A stretch of DNA of 64,000 nucleotides, taken from contig CP029803.1 of the NCBI GenBank assembly GCA_003226295.1, forward strand, positions 102,226 to 166,225, given 5' to 3'. This DNA comes from Candidatus Moanabacter tarae (lineage in GTDB: Bacteria; Verrucomicrobiota; Verrucomicrobiia; Opitutales; UBA2987). The translations under genes were made by a program, and so were the position numbers. The notes under the pieces are model-generated. The model made no database searches. It was not told the origin of the DNA and saw only the letters and a list, made by a program, of their open reading frames with translations. Positions 36,200 through 45,332 of this stretch are shown in pieces. Position 1 is the stretch's first letter, and each line of letters begins with the position of its first letter.

Positions 36200-37555
36200 T
36201 CACTGGATCTCCCGAAAATGTGGTAAGCTTTCCTTAACGGTGGAGATGAACAGATCGACATAAGTATCCGGCATTGCCAGGGATATATTCCCATGTTCTG
36301 ACCAGTTTATCCCGTGATTGAGGAGCCAGAAAAAGAGCCATTTATGCATAAGCTTGTTCCCCACCGCAGCTTCTCGGTAGTTACGGGGAATAGAGGATGA
36401 AAAATGTATCCTGAACAAGGAACCTGCTACCACAACCCTGGCCGCGATTCCCGTTTCCTCAAATGCGGCATTTAGCTCTATTCCAATCCGCTGAGCCGAT
36501 GCTCCTAAGGTCTCATAAACTTGTGGTGTGAGGAGTCGCAGTGTAGTCAGACCGGCTACCATTGCGATGGGCCATGCATTGTAGGTCCCAGAATGGGGGA
36601 TTTTTGGCTTTCCTGAAGTGGGATTATAAAGCTCCATAATGTCAGCGCGCCCTCCCATAACACTACCGGCTGTTCCTCCAGCTACCGTCTTGCCGAGTGT
36701 GGTGAGATCGGGTCTTACTCCAAAAAGCTCCTGTGCTCCACCGGGTGCCGTCCTGAAGCTGATAATTTCATCAAAAACCAACAGTATCCCATTTCGCTCA
36801 GTGATCTCCCTTAAGTGGGTGAGAAACCCATCCTCGGGGAGGGCCAAACCTGCACCAGTGGAAATGGGGTCTACAATTACGGCAGCTAGTTCATGTGCGT
36901 GATCCTCAATAATCTTGGTGCAGGCTTCAATATCGTTAAATGGCAACACTATCACTTCTTCCGCGGTGTTGGGAGGCAGCCCTGCGGAAGAAGGCACCGA
37001 ATGGGGATGTTCTGACGATCCCAAATCAGGCCCCAGTTGTGGCACGTAGCTGATCATAGCATGTGCATCAACACCATGGTAGGCTCCTTCAAACTTGGCT
37101 ATTTTTCTCCTGTTGGTGAAGGCCCGGGAGGCGCGGAGTGCATTTAATACTGCTTCGGATCCAGAACTACAGAAGCGGATGCGCTCTAAGGAGGGCACTC
37201 GTTCTTTTAACAATTCTGCCATTTCCACCTCAAGGGGTGTTGGACGAGAAAAAGCGGTTCCTCTACCTATCTGCTTCTGTAATGACTCAACTACTGTGGG
37301 ATGAGCATGCCCCAAAATCAGTGCAGTGTTGTTGTTGACAAAGTCAATCAGGCGATGCCCGTCAATGTCGATTAGATATGGGCCCTCGCCGCGCTCAATG
37401 TAAATTGGAAAGGGATCGATGTGGACGCCAGTCCGGGTGTTCCCGCCTGGCAACGACCTTTTGGCCCGTCCAGCCATTTCCTGCGAAAGCGGGTTTCCAT
37501 CCACATATCTGGCAATCAGGTCCTCCATGGATACTATTGATGGTTCTTTTGGCAT
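36200..37555 (-). CDS. Class III aminotransferase, glutamate-1-semialdehyde mutase-like
   Basis: 451-residue PLP enzyme of the GSA aminotransferase branch. LPGGNTRTGVHIDPFPIYIE opens the domain. RFCSSGSEAVLNALRASRAF near 127-146 is the phosphate-binding region, FEGAYHGVDAH follows, LLVFDEIISFR near 263-273 carries the Asp that bonds the pyridine N, and TTLGKTVAGG near 290-299 the Schiff-base Lys. True HemL carries conserved features for ALA synthesis and normally stands with other heme genes. Here no such genes are near and the C-terminus is divergent, so a catabolic or secondary-metabolic aminotransferase or aminomutase is more likely. Start ATG 37555; Met10 is an alternative. Confidence 0.85.
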   Translation of the reverse strand: MPKEPSIVSMEDLIARYVDGNPLSQEMAGRAKRSLPGGNTRTGVHIDPFPIYIERGEGPYLIDIDGHRLIDFVNNNTALILGHAHPTVVESLQKQIGRGTAFSRPTPLEVEMAELLKERVPSLERIRFCSSGSEAVLNALRASRAFTNRRKIAKFEGAYHGVDAHAMISYVPQLGPDLGSSEHPHSVPSSAGLPPNTAEEVIVLPFNDIEACTKIIEDHAHELAAVIVDPISTGAGLALPEDGFLTHLREITERNGILLVFDEIISFRTAPGGAQELFGVRPDLTTLGKTVAGGTAGSVMGGRADIMELYNPTSGKPKIPHSGTYNAWPIAMVAGLTTLRLLTPQVYETLGASAQRIGIELNAAFEETGIAARVVVAGSLFRIHFSSSIPRNYREAAVGNKLMHKWLFFWLLNHGINWSEHGNISLAMPDTYVDLFISTVKESLPHFREIQ

Positions 37556-37798
37556 ACGCGCATTCTCCCCGGAAAATTAATAAATTCAAGAAGGGTTCCT
37601 ATTTCCGAAACAACGATTGATTCTTCGCAAGCATTTAGAATCCTATCATATGTGATACCCGAGAATAATTCAGGCGATCTTCTTCTCCAGAGACGAAACT
37701 TGTTGAAGTGTCGAGAAGCTTCCGTAGAAGCGCCCCGAGTGTGGCATCAAGGCATTTCAAATGGGTTAAGTGGCAAGGCTGAAGTAGAAAAACGCTAA

Positions 37799-38922
37799 TT
37801 AACTGCTCAACGTAACGGGTTTAACTCCCTCAGGCAATTTACGCTTCTTGCGCATGCGCTCGAAAGACTCGGGGGACCCGTCGTTGAAAGAACCGAACCA
37901 CCGATCAAGAGGCACCACGTTAGAGCCATAGTTACACTCAAAATAACGATGGTGCAGATAATGGAAATAGCTGTCGACAGACATCCCATCGGCATCCTTT
38001 CCAAGGACGATCCTATCAAATCCACTGTGCCCAAGCGATGGCTGAAGGGCCGCCCACTGCATGAGATAGAACATGTGGATGGGATGTGATGGTACGAGAA
38101 GGAGGAGAATCGGACGGGTGAAGTAGATGAGATGCTCTATCGGGTGCATCGATAGACCGGACCAAGGGCCTACATTGGTATTTCGGTGATGTAAATAATG
38201 AGCTGCTTTATATAGAGGCTTCCAGTGGGTAATACGATGGGTCACGTAGAAATGAAGATCTTTCCAGAAGGGTAGGATTGCGGCCAAGGCAATGAACCAT
38301 ATCGGGTTGTTTCGTAGGGTTGCAAAAGGCAACCATCCGTTTCCGTAGGCCCAAAGCATGAGGACTTCATAGAAGGTCCAAATGGATGCACCGCTGACAA
38401 GGCTCCAAAACATGTTATCATGAACCTGATTTTTGAAGAGGAAGGCCTTACTGTTGGTGCTCGGCCAACTCGAATTATACTTGAACCGAGTGCCTTGAAC
38501 CCGGCGCAAGTAAAATATGAAATGCAAGGAGCCTGCGAAGGCTAATAGCAATAGCACGTTGCGCAAGTACATCGGCAGTATCCATCCTGTACTCAGCACA
38601 CTGAAGTTACTCAGTTGGTCCGATCCGGGTTGGAGATAGCACCACGTTATAGCGGCAAGGCCATAGAAGGTAAAATTGCCGAGTGGCCAGAGAAAACCCG
38701 GAAATCCAAGGAAAAAACGGAGAAGCTTTTTGGGTTGTATGGGCCAGGAGAATGGCGGAGATTTTTGTAATACTCGAGGTGTCCAATCCCCTTGCGGGTT
38801 TCGGGTCTGAGAGCCATCGTCAAGTTGGCTAGAGGCGGGTTGTTGGGGAGGGACCTTAATGTTTCTAAGCTGGGTCCACTGAGCAACGGCGTCAAGAATG
38901 TTCGATGGAGAGGATTTTGCAT
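37799..38922 (-). CDS. Sterol desaturase/fatty acid hydroxylase family, apparent frameshift at codon 3
   Basis: Membrane di-iron hydroxylase-like protein with histidine boxes HFYVTH (H-x4-H), HYLHH and a later HYLHHRYFECNYG. The continuous start-to-stop frame begins only at a GTG (38599, 266 residues), but the same frame stays open and clearly coding for 100 more codons upstream, for example GDWTPRVLQKSPPFSWPIQP and FLGFPGFLWPLGNFTFYGLA, and contains no ATG, GTG or TTG. The ATG at 38922 is in another frame. Adding one A to the AAAA run at 38915-38918 (codons 2-3) joins it, giving MQKSSPSNILDAVAQW... and a 374-residue protein, which matches my recollection of this subfamily. So this is either a sequencing error, a slippage-controlled gene or a fresh frameshift. 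Substrate unknown. Confidence 0.75.
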
Positions 38923-39181
38923 GGGTGTGGCCTAATGTCGAGGTGTTGGCACGGTGATCCCACCCGGTGAGATCACTTGCGATTCGAAAGACATTGACAC
39001 GTGATAGTCTTTGCCATCTCGCTACAGGTTGTGACAGATAGCTCTATTCGATTGAGTTTTAACCCTGCCTGCCAACCTTCTTTTAACACAGTCTACGTGC
39101 AGAGCTACGCAGCGACATTGCGAGATAGCCAATATTTTGAGTATGCTCCATACATGCGGCAGCGCTCTACCATAATTTTCT

Positions 39182-40540
39182 ATGAAGCTCGACGACCGAC
39201 AGAAATATCTTCTTAAGCGCACCTATGTTGACTACCAGGCAACAGAGGATTTTTTAAAGAACCCAATCGTAGTATCGAGGGCTGAAGGCCTATATTACTG
39301 GGACACGGAAGGGAGGCGCTACTTTGATGGGATCGGAGGGATCTTTGCGGTAAGCTTAGGGCACGGGCATCCTCGAGTAGTAGAAGCGATCAAGCAACAG
39401 CTCGATCGCATGACCTTTTCGCCTCCGATGCACGGGACTTCTGATATCTCGCTGGATTTTGTCGAACGGGTCGGAAAAGTATCGCCCGGAGCTTTGAATT
39501 ATGTGAAACCGTTCAGCGGCGGCTCAGAGTCGATCGAGGCCGCGATTAAATTCGCTCGACAGTATTTCAAACAAAGCGGCAGGTCCTCAAAGTACAAGTT
39601 TATTAGCCGCTACCAGGCATATCATGGTGGCACTTTCGGAGCAATGGGAGCGAGTGGGACGGGCAAACGTAAGTCGTCTTTTGAACCCCATATGCCTGGG
39701 TTTATCAAGGTTCATCCACCGATCTATCTCCGAGACCGCTTTTCGTCTTGGGAGGAGTGTAACCGCTTTAGCGCCAGATTATTCGAGGATGCGATTGTTA
39801 ACGAGGATCCTGATACAGTAGCTGGTATTATTGTCGAACCGATCGGCAACACCGGGGGAATTGTAACGCCGACAGATGAGTATTTTCAGATCCTCCGAGA
39901 GACTTGTGATCGGTATGATGTACTTCTGATCTTCGACGAGATTATTACAGGTTGGGGACGGAGCGGAGCCATGTTTGCAGCTGAGACCTTTGGAACGGTA
40001 CCCGATATCATTTGCAGTGGCAAGGCGCTTACAAACGGCACAGTGCCAATGGGAGCTATGATGGCGCGCGAAGACATGGCCGAAGCTTTTAAAGGTGACC
40101 CAGAAGCAGGATTGAATTTTTCCCATGGGCATACTTTTTCCGGCAATGCACTTGGGTGTGCTGCTGGGATTTCAGTGATCGACGAGATCGTCGATCAGGG
40201 ACTGAAGGACCAAGCTCGAGAAAGGGGCGACTATCTCGCGATGAAATTAGGAAAACTGAAAAAATTTGGAGTGATTCGCGAGATCCGAGGGAAGGGTCTT
40301 ATTCTGGGTGTTGAATTGGTTAGAGATATACAGAGTATGAATCCATTCCCTGAGCTTGGGATAGCTCTTAAACAGACTGCACTGGAAAATGGATTGATCC
40401 TTCGTGTCGATCCATCATGGTTCGCATTGGCTCCGGCGCTCGTGATTACTGAAGGAGAGATCGATGAGATGTGCGAACTTTTGGAGCAGAGTCTTGAGGA
40501 TGCTTTGAAGCGGGTGGGGGCTGCTTCACTGTCGCGATAG
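39182..40540 (+). CDS. Class III aminotransferase (omega-amino acid--pyruvate type)
   Basis: 452-residue PLP-dependent aminotransferase. Landmarks: GIGGIFAVSLGHGHPRVVEA near 49-68, PFSGGSESIEAAIKFARQYF near 109-128, YQAYHGGTFGAMGASGTGKR, LLIFDEIITGWGRSG near 243-257 (pyridine-N Asp), and ICSGKALTNG near 276-285 (Schiff-base Lys). HGHTFSGNALGCAAG near 317-331 closes the site. Type resembles beta-alanine/taurine/4-aminobutyrate:pyruvate or 2-oxoglutarate aminotransferases. No Shine-Dalgarno is evident before the ATG at 39182. 172 bp ahead of the SDR gene on the same strand, so possibly linked. Divergent from the sterol desaturase family gene. Confidence 0.87.
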   Translation: MKLDDRQKYLLKRTYVDYQATEDFLKNPIVVSRAEGLYYWDTEGRRYFDGIGGIFAVSLGHGHPRVVEAIKQQLDRMTFSPPMHGTSDISLDFVERVGKVSPGALNYVKPFSGGSESIEAAIKFARQYFKQSGRSSKYKFISRYQAYHGGTFGAMGASGTGKRKSSFEPHMPGFIKVHPPIYLRDRFSSWEECNRFSARLFEDAIVNEDPDTVAGIIVEPIGNTGGIVTPTDEYFQILRETCDRYDVLLIFDEIITGWGRSGAMFAAETFGTVPDIICSGKALTNGTVPMGAMMAREDMAEAFKGDPEAGLNFSHGHTFSGNALGCAAGISVIDEIVDQGLKDQARERGDYLAMKLGKLKKFGVIREIRGKGLILGVELVRDIQSMNPFPELGIALKQTALENGLILRVDPSWFALAPALVITEGEIDEMCELLEQSLEDALKRVGAASLSR

Positions 40541-40712
40541 GTGGTACATGGAGATTGCAAAGATATCAATTTGGTTAGGGGTCCTTTGGTATAAGGGAAA
40601 GTGGCAGGTCGTGTTCGCCGGATGCGGCTTGTCATGAGCCGTCTCTCGGTTGACATAGTAATAATTCCAGCGAGACTCTAGATTGAATCATTAATTAACA
40701 GGAATATTATTT

Positions 40713-41504
40713 ATGGACCTAGGACTTTCGGATCGAGTGGCTGTTGTAACGGGAGGAAGCGAAGGAATAGGGAAAGCGACTGCAGTGTCGCTTGCAGCGG
40801 AGGGTGCGAACGTCATCATTCTGGCACGGACTCAAAGTAAGCTTGACTCTGCCTTGGAGGAAATTCGGTCGACTGCAGTAGGGGAAGTTGAGTCCATCAG
40901 CTGTAATGTTACAGAACGAGTGACGGTGGACAGGACGTTTGATCGAATCCTGCGGAAGTGGGGCAAGATCGATATCTTGATCAATAATGCGGGTTATGGA
41001 AACGCCAATAGTTTCAATGCCCTGAACGATGAATTGCTCGGAGACGATTTGAAGCTGAAAGTTTATGGTGCTGTTTATTGCTCACAGGCAGTATTGCCTA
41101 GTATGCGGAAAGGTCGGTGGGGTCGGATCATTAACATCACGACTGCTGCTGGCAAAGCGGCTTCCGGTTCAAGTGTTCCTACCTCAATGTCACGTGCTGC
41201 AGGTATCGCCATGACCAAAGCGATGTCGAAGGAATATGCGGCTGACAATGTCCTGGTGAACACCGTGTGCATTGGATCCATCAAGAGCGGTCAGAATGAT
41301 CGCCATTGGGAAGCTATGGTTGCCGAGGGATCGAAATTAACACTCGACGAGTACTACGCGAACAACGGCAAGGGTATTCCTCTGGGTCGCGTTGGGGAAG
41401 CAAGAGAAGCGGGTGACCTGATTTGTTTTTTGGCATCGGAGCGGGCAAGTTACATATCGGGCACAGCAATCAATATGGACGGTGGAGCGGCACCGGTGGT
41501 GTAG
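40713..41504 (+). CDS. SDR family protein lacking the YxxxK catalytic motif
   Basis: 263-residue short-chain dehydrogenase/reductase fold. The cofactor loop VTGGSEGIGKATAVSL (TGxxxGIG) is intact, as is NNAGYGN. The catalytic region reads IINITTAAGKAASGSSVPTS then MSRAAGIAMTKAMSKEYA: the expected Tyr-x-x-x-Lys is replaced by Thr-Ser-Met-Ser-Arg and the Ser position by Thr. I recall an SDR subgroup with this PTS-x-SRAAG pattern, so it seems a subfamily trait rather than a lesion. It may use another mechanism or be a binding protein. Good candidate partner of the upstream aminotransferase. Start ATG at 40713 without strong ribosome-binding site. Confidence 0.85.
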   Translation: MDLGLSDRVAVVTGGSEGIGKATAVSLAAEGANVIILARTQSKLDSALEEIRSTAVGEVESISCNVTERVTVDRTFDRILRKWGKIDILINNAGYGNANSFNALNDELLGDDLKLKVYGAVYCSQAVLPSMRKGRWGRIINITTAAGKAASGSSVPTSMSRAAGIAMTKAMSKEYAADNVLVNTVCIGSIKSGQNDRHWEAMVAEGSKLTLDEYYANNGKGIPLGRVGEAREAGDLICFLASERASYISGTAINMDGGAAPVV

Positions 41505-41772
41505 ATCGGGAAATAAAGGAACACTGGTGGGAGTTCCTCGCTCAGATCTGTTCCTTCGTATCTTTCCGAGAGATGTGTAGATCAGGGAAAACCCAGGGTC
41601 CTGGAATTTTGTTGAACCCTTGCGTGTCGCAGCCGGCTAACTCCTGTCCATAATTACTCCTTTAGGCGCCTTCCAAGGATTGACGTAGATTAATCAAATT
41701 GTTGATGAAGTTTGATTCTGTCTACGGGGTGAGCTGCATTTTGAGGACAAAAATCCCGAGGGGGGACCCTAT

Positions 41773-43035
41773 TCACCCTTTGGTTTGATCCCTATCGGTT
41801 CTAATGGGGTTAGGTTTGATGTGACGGGCTAGATTCCAGACTAGAGCGAGCCAGATGGAGGACGCAGTGAGGGCAAGCAATCCGAAAGCGGATTCAAAAA
41901 CGAACCCGGCCCTCTGTCCTAGGGCAACAAAAAGGGAGATAGCTCCCTTAGAAAACCGATATCCGAAAACGTCGATAAATTCCTTGGCCCTATACCGGGC
42001 GTCAAAGGATAGTGGAATGTATAGAATTTCTTTGGCGGCCCGGAAAATGGAATAATCAAAAGCTTTGAAGAGAAGAAAAGCCGTTCCAGATGTTGCCACA
42101 GAGGGAGTCGCGATCAGGGCCGCACAAGCAAAAATGTGAATTATGGGAAGGGCGATGTGAATTACTCCGATTGGAACGAACTTTAGAAGTAAAGGTGTGG
42201 CAACGAATTGAAGTAGAGCCGCAACCCCATTGAGTCCTGCAAAAAAGGCCCCAGAAAAAGCAGTTTGTTTGTCAGGGTCAGGAATTTCGACCTGCAGGAT
42301 TCCCTGAAAACGCAAGCCCAGCATAGCAGAAACCACTTGAGTGGTTAGAACGACAAAAAGGATTATCAGCAACATCCGTGAGCGCGATAACACACCCAAG
42401 CCCAAGTGTTCACGTGGTGACGAAGGGGCATTTCCCCCTGCTGGAAATTCTCCAGCGCGACGATATCCGTAGTCTGAGAAGAAAGCAGCGGGAAGTAGGA
42501 CTAGGGCTGCAAAATAAGGCATACGAATGGTGCCAAGAGGTTCCGCGAGTTGGCTTAAAAGAAGTCCGCCAGCAATTGCACCTATAGAGGCGATACCGGT
42601 TATGGGACCGTAAAATTTACGTGCTTGATTTTCGCCTGCTGTGCTGTTCAGAAAAGACCAGTACTGCTCAATTAAGAGGACCACATAGGCTTCCTTAAAG
42701 ATAAAGAGCAGATAAATAGCGGGAGCAAATCCAAGATTGAATCCATAGGTGGTTAGGGAAATGATACCGGCAGATCCAATTGATGTCCAGAAGAGGGTTC
42801 TCCGAGGTCCTAATGCTGATAGAAGCCGGCCGTATATCCAAAGAACAGCAAGGACACCAATCGGAGTCATTGCCATAACGATGGGAAGGCTGCGAGTGCC
42901 AAAAGTAGCCTTGAAGAGAGTATTGGAGGCGCTGCGAGCAAACTCATAGCCGCATAGCAGAAAGGCGGCGGAGAGGCAGATGGACCCGATGGCCCATAAA
43001 TCGCAGATTGATGCTCGAGAGCGATTCATTATCAA
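41773..43035 (-). CDS. NTP/NDP exchange transporter-like (Npt/ATP:ADP translocase-like) membrane protein
   Basis: 420-residue protein with about 12 hydrophobic helices and an MFS-like layout. Diagnostic for the Npt1/Npt2-like group are LIEQYWSFLNSTAGENQARK near 121-140 (with the conserved FKEAYVVLL before it) and FRAAKEILYIPLSFDARYRA near 333-352, followed by KEFIDVFGYRFSKG. True ATP/ADP translocases are typical of obligate intracellular bacteria such as chlamydiae and rickettsiae. Shorter, poorly characterised relatives also occur in free-living PVC and Bacteroidetes bacteria, and this one is about 80-100 residues shorter than the chlamydial Npt1. Transport substrate is therefore open. Monocistronic, convergent with the SDR gene. 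Confidence 0.78.
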   Translation of the reverse strand: MIMNRSRASICDLWAIGSICLSAAFLLCGYEFARSASNTLFKATFGTRSLPIVMAMTPIGVLAVLWIYGRLLSALGPRRTLFWTSIGSAGIISLTTYGFNLGFAPAIYLLFIFKEAYVVLLIEQYWSFLNSTAGENQARKFYGPITGIASIGAIAGGLLLSQLAEPLGTIRMPYFAALVLLPAAFFSDYGYRRAGEFPAGGNAPSSPREHLGLGVLSRSRMLLIILFVVLTTQVVSAMLGLRFQGILQVEIPDPDKQTAFSGAFFAGLNGVAALLQFVATPLLLKFVPIGVIHIALPIIHIFACAALIATPSVATSGTAFLLFKAFDYSIFRAAKEILYIPLSFDARYRAKEFIDVFGYRFSKGAISLFVALGQRAGFVFESAFGLLALTASSIWLALVWNLARHIKPNPIRTDRDQTKG

Positions 43036-43429
43036 CGCAGTGTTTTTGGAAAGAATATAGCTATAACTGAATACTCGAAGGAGTTTTCACTTTAAGCTAA
43101 CTTAATAAGAAGCAAGTCCGATTCCATAGAGGGGATGGATAGCCCGATCTATTACTTGACGAGACCTTGGAATTCGGGGAGGTCGAGGTTGCTTTTGTCC
43201 AGGATGTTGCGCTGGTCTAATATAAGAATTTGAGCCTTACGGAAGATGAAGAGGTCGAGAGGCTACTGGTGTAGACTTTCTTTAGAATATCGGAAATTCG
43301 GTTTCTTTTGAACGTACGAGGAGGGAGGATTCTTCTCCTGGGTGTCCTTTCGGTACGGAGGAAAAAGGGAACGCTGAGAACTGGTCCCTTGAGACTTTTT
43401 AACCAGCGTCATTTTGGTCTACCATCGGA
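43036..43429. other. Intergenic, 394 bp
   Basis: Between two minus-strand genes. A short minus-strand open stretch (about 43160-43270) reads RKAQILILDQRNILDKSN then LDLPEFQGLVK and stop, without a start codon in frame. It looks coding-like but is only about 36 codons and I cannot identify it; it may be a gene remnant or chance. No terminator recognised. Confidence 0.3.
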
Positions 43430-44362
43430 TTATAAGTCGGACTGAGCGAGCCATCGTTCGGCTTCAATGGCAGCCTGGCAACCCATTCCTGCAGCGGTGA
43501 TAGCTTGCCTGTAGACATGATCGACGCAATCTCCTGCTGCGAAAACACCCGGAACTACCGTATGAACTGGAGACCTTTCTTCGGGCAGAAGATAGCCATC
43601 TTGGTCTAGATTCAGGATTCCTTCGAAAGGTGTAGTATTGGGAACGTGTCCTATCGCGATAAAAACACCACGGCAGGGAATTACTTCTGTATCGTTGTTC
43701 TTAACATTACGAACAGCGATACCGCAAACCTGTTGGTTCCCATCCGGAAGAATTTTTTCTACAACGGTATTCCAGATAGGATAAATATTTTCAGCGTTGA
43801 GTGTACGATTAGCCATGATCCGAGAGGCTCGGAGTTGTTCACGCCGGTGGATCAGCGATATCCGAGAACAGAATCGAGTCAGGAAAAGCGACTCTTCGCA
43901 GGCTGAATCGCCGCCGCCGATTACAACTACATCCATGTCGCGGTAAAAAGCCCCGTCACAAGTGGCACAGGTGGTTACTCCTTTTCCGCCGAACATCTCG
44001 TTTTCTCCGGGAACTCCGAGGAGGCGAGGCGAGGCACCGGTAGCAATTATCAGAGTTTTCGCTTCGTAGGTCCTAGTCGCAGAGGTGAGTCGCTTTGTCT
44101 TTTCACTCAGTTCAGTGGTGGTTATGACGTCGTGAGTAAAGCGCGTACCGAAGCGACTAGCTTGCTTCCGTAATCTGTCCATCAACTCAAAGCCGTCGAT
44201 TCCTTCTGGGAAACCCGGAAAATTCTCGACCTCCGATGTCGTCGTCAATTGACCGCCAGGCTGAGCCCCCTCAATTATCAGAGGATTTAGATTAGCACGG
44301 GACGCATAAACAGCCGCAGTAAGGCCTGCACATCCGGTACCTAAGATAATTACTTCCTCCAT
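43430..44362 (-). CDS. trxB: Thioredoxin-disulfide reductase
   Basis: 310 residues from the ATG at 44362 ([20 protein letters not shown]). The frame is open upstream to 44479 but that would overlap the divergent tatD gene. FAD-binding GTGCAG loop at the N-terminus (family usually GSGPAG), [20 protein letters not shown] near 34-53, the redox pair [10 protein letters not shown] near 133-142 (Cys-Ala-Thr-Cys), the NADPH loop [11 protein letters not shown] near 153-163, and C-terminal [20 protein letters not shown] for FAD. The enzyme keeps thioredoxins reduced in the cytosol, feeding ribonucleotide reductase (nrdBA lies at 49.8-54.3 kb) and, indirectly, the thioredoxin-like proteins here. Confidence 0.95.
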   Translation of the reverse strand: MEEVIILGTGCAGLTAAVYASRANLNPLIIEGAQPGGQLTTTSEVENFPGFPEGIDGFELMDRLRKQASRFGTRFTHDVITTTELSEKTKRLTSATRTYEAKTLIIATGASPRLLGVPGENEMFGGKGVTTCATCDGAFYRDMDVVVIGGGDSACEESLFLTRFCSRISLIHRREQLRASRIMANRTLNAENIYPIWNTVVEKILPDGNQQVCGIAVRNVKNNDTEVIPCRGVFIAIGHVPNTTPFEGILNLDQDGYLLPEERSPVHTVVPGVFAAGDCVDHVYRQAITAAGMGCQAAIEAERWLAQSDL

Positions 44363-44449
44363 AGAAAAGATGGGCGAGATGGTAAATCCATAGGAATTCA
44401 AGGTTTGCGAGCAAGCGATAAATGCATTGAACTGAAATGAAATCGGATA

Positions 44450-45247
44450 ATGCCACAATTGATTGATAGTCACTGTCACCTAGTGTCCCTGAGAAATCGA
44501 GGATATCTCGAGGAGGCATTGGAACGGGCAGAACAGGTTGGGGTTGGAGGTATCGTCTCGATTGGAACAAGTGCAAATGACTGGGATCTTAACCGACAGA
44601 TCTGCAAGGAACATAGTGGTCGGGTTGCCTATACGGTTGGGTTGCACCCGACAGACATCAGATCGTGCTGGGAGAGTGAAGTTTCTCGAATACGATCCTA
44701 CTTTGATCTAGAATTTCCTCCTGTTGCTTTGGGTGAAGTCGGCCTCGATCATTTTCATCTTCCCCGGTCTAATGAGGCGAAAACTGAAGTTAAAACTGTG
44801 CAAGAGATCGTTTTTAGGCAACAGCTGGCTTTGGCGGGAGAAATCGATTGTCCTCTTGTTGTCCATTCTCGTGGCGCTTTTTACGATTGCATACGGGTTA
44901 TTGACGAAAGTGGATTCGATTGGAAAAAAGTTGTTTTCCATTGCTTCGCTGATGGTCCAAAAGAAATGGCGATGCTAAGAGAGAGAGGGGGTCGAGGATC
45001 TTTCACCGGAATCGTGACTTATAAGAACGCCCCCGAAATCCGGAAAGCTGCTATTTTGCAGGGACTAGAAGATTTGATGGTCGAGACGGATGCACCTTAT
45101 CTTTCGCCAGAGCCTAAGAGGGGTTGCCCCAACGAACCGGCCTTTCTTCCACATATAGCGACCTTTTGTTCTGATTTGCTTGGGGTTGAGCTATCAAAAT
45201 TTTCTGCTGTTACCGTTCAGAACACGAAGTCATTTTTTAGGATTTAG
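44450..45247 (+). CDS. tatD: TatD family metal-dependent hydrolase
   Basis: 265-residue TIM-barrel DNase/hydrolase of the TatD family. LIDSHCHL near 4-11 gives the HxH metal pair, [14 protein letters not shown] near 88-101 the bridging Glu, LVVHSRGAF near 136-144 a His, VFHCFADGP near 161-169 a His, and [12 protein letters not shown] near 213-224 the catalytic Asp. '[10 protein letters not shown]' near the end is a standard tail motif. Family members are 3' to 5' exonucleases involved in repair and D-aminoacyl-tRNA deacylation has also been proposed. Divergent from trxB with 87 bp between starts. An intrinsic terminator-like hairpin follows the stop directly. Confidence 0.92.
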   Translation: MPQLIDSHCHLVSLRNRGYLEEALERAEQVGVGGIVSIGTSANDWDLNRQICKEHSGRVAYTVGLHPTDIRSCWESEVSRIRSYFDLEFPPVALGEVGLDHFHLPRSNEAKTEVKTVQEIVFRQQLALAGEIDCPLVVHSRGAFYDCIRVIDESGFDWKKVVFHCFADGPKEMAMLRERGGRGSFTGIVTYKNAPEIRKAAILQGLEDLMVETDAPYLSPEPKRGCPNEPAFLPHIATFCSDLLGVELSKFSAVTVQNTKSFFRI

Positions 45248-45275
45248 GGCTGTTTCTATAAATAGCCGGACCTTT
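45248..45275 (+). terminator. Possible terminator after tatD
   Basis: 8-bp stem GGCTGTTT (45248-45255) with AAATAGCC (45260-45267), one G-T pair, 4-base loop. The T-run (CCTTTTCT) starts only six bases after the stem, so termination may be weak. Confidence 0.4.
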
Positions 45276-45332
45276 TCTCTTGGTTAGAATTGGACTTCGT
45301 TGAATTTTAGGCCATCCTAGCTTACCTAAGGT

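Noticed and set aside
43160..43270. Coding-like minus-strand stretch ending LPEFQGLVK
   Set aside because: Only about 36 open codons, no start codon in frame and no family I can name; kept as a note in the intergenic entry.
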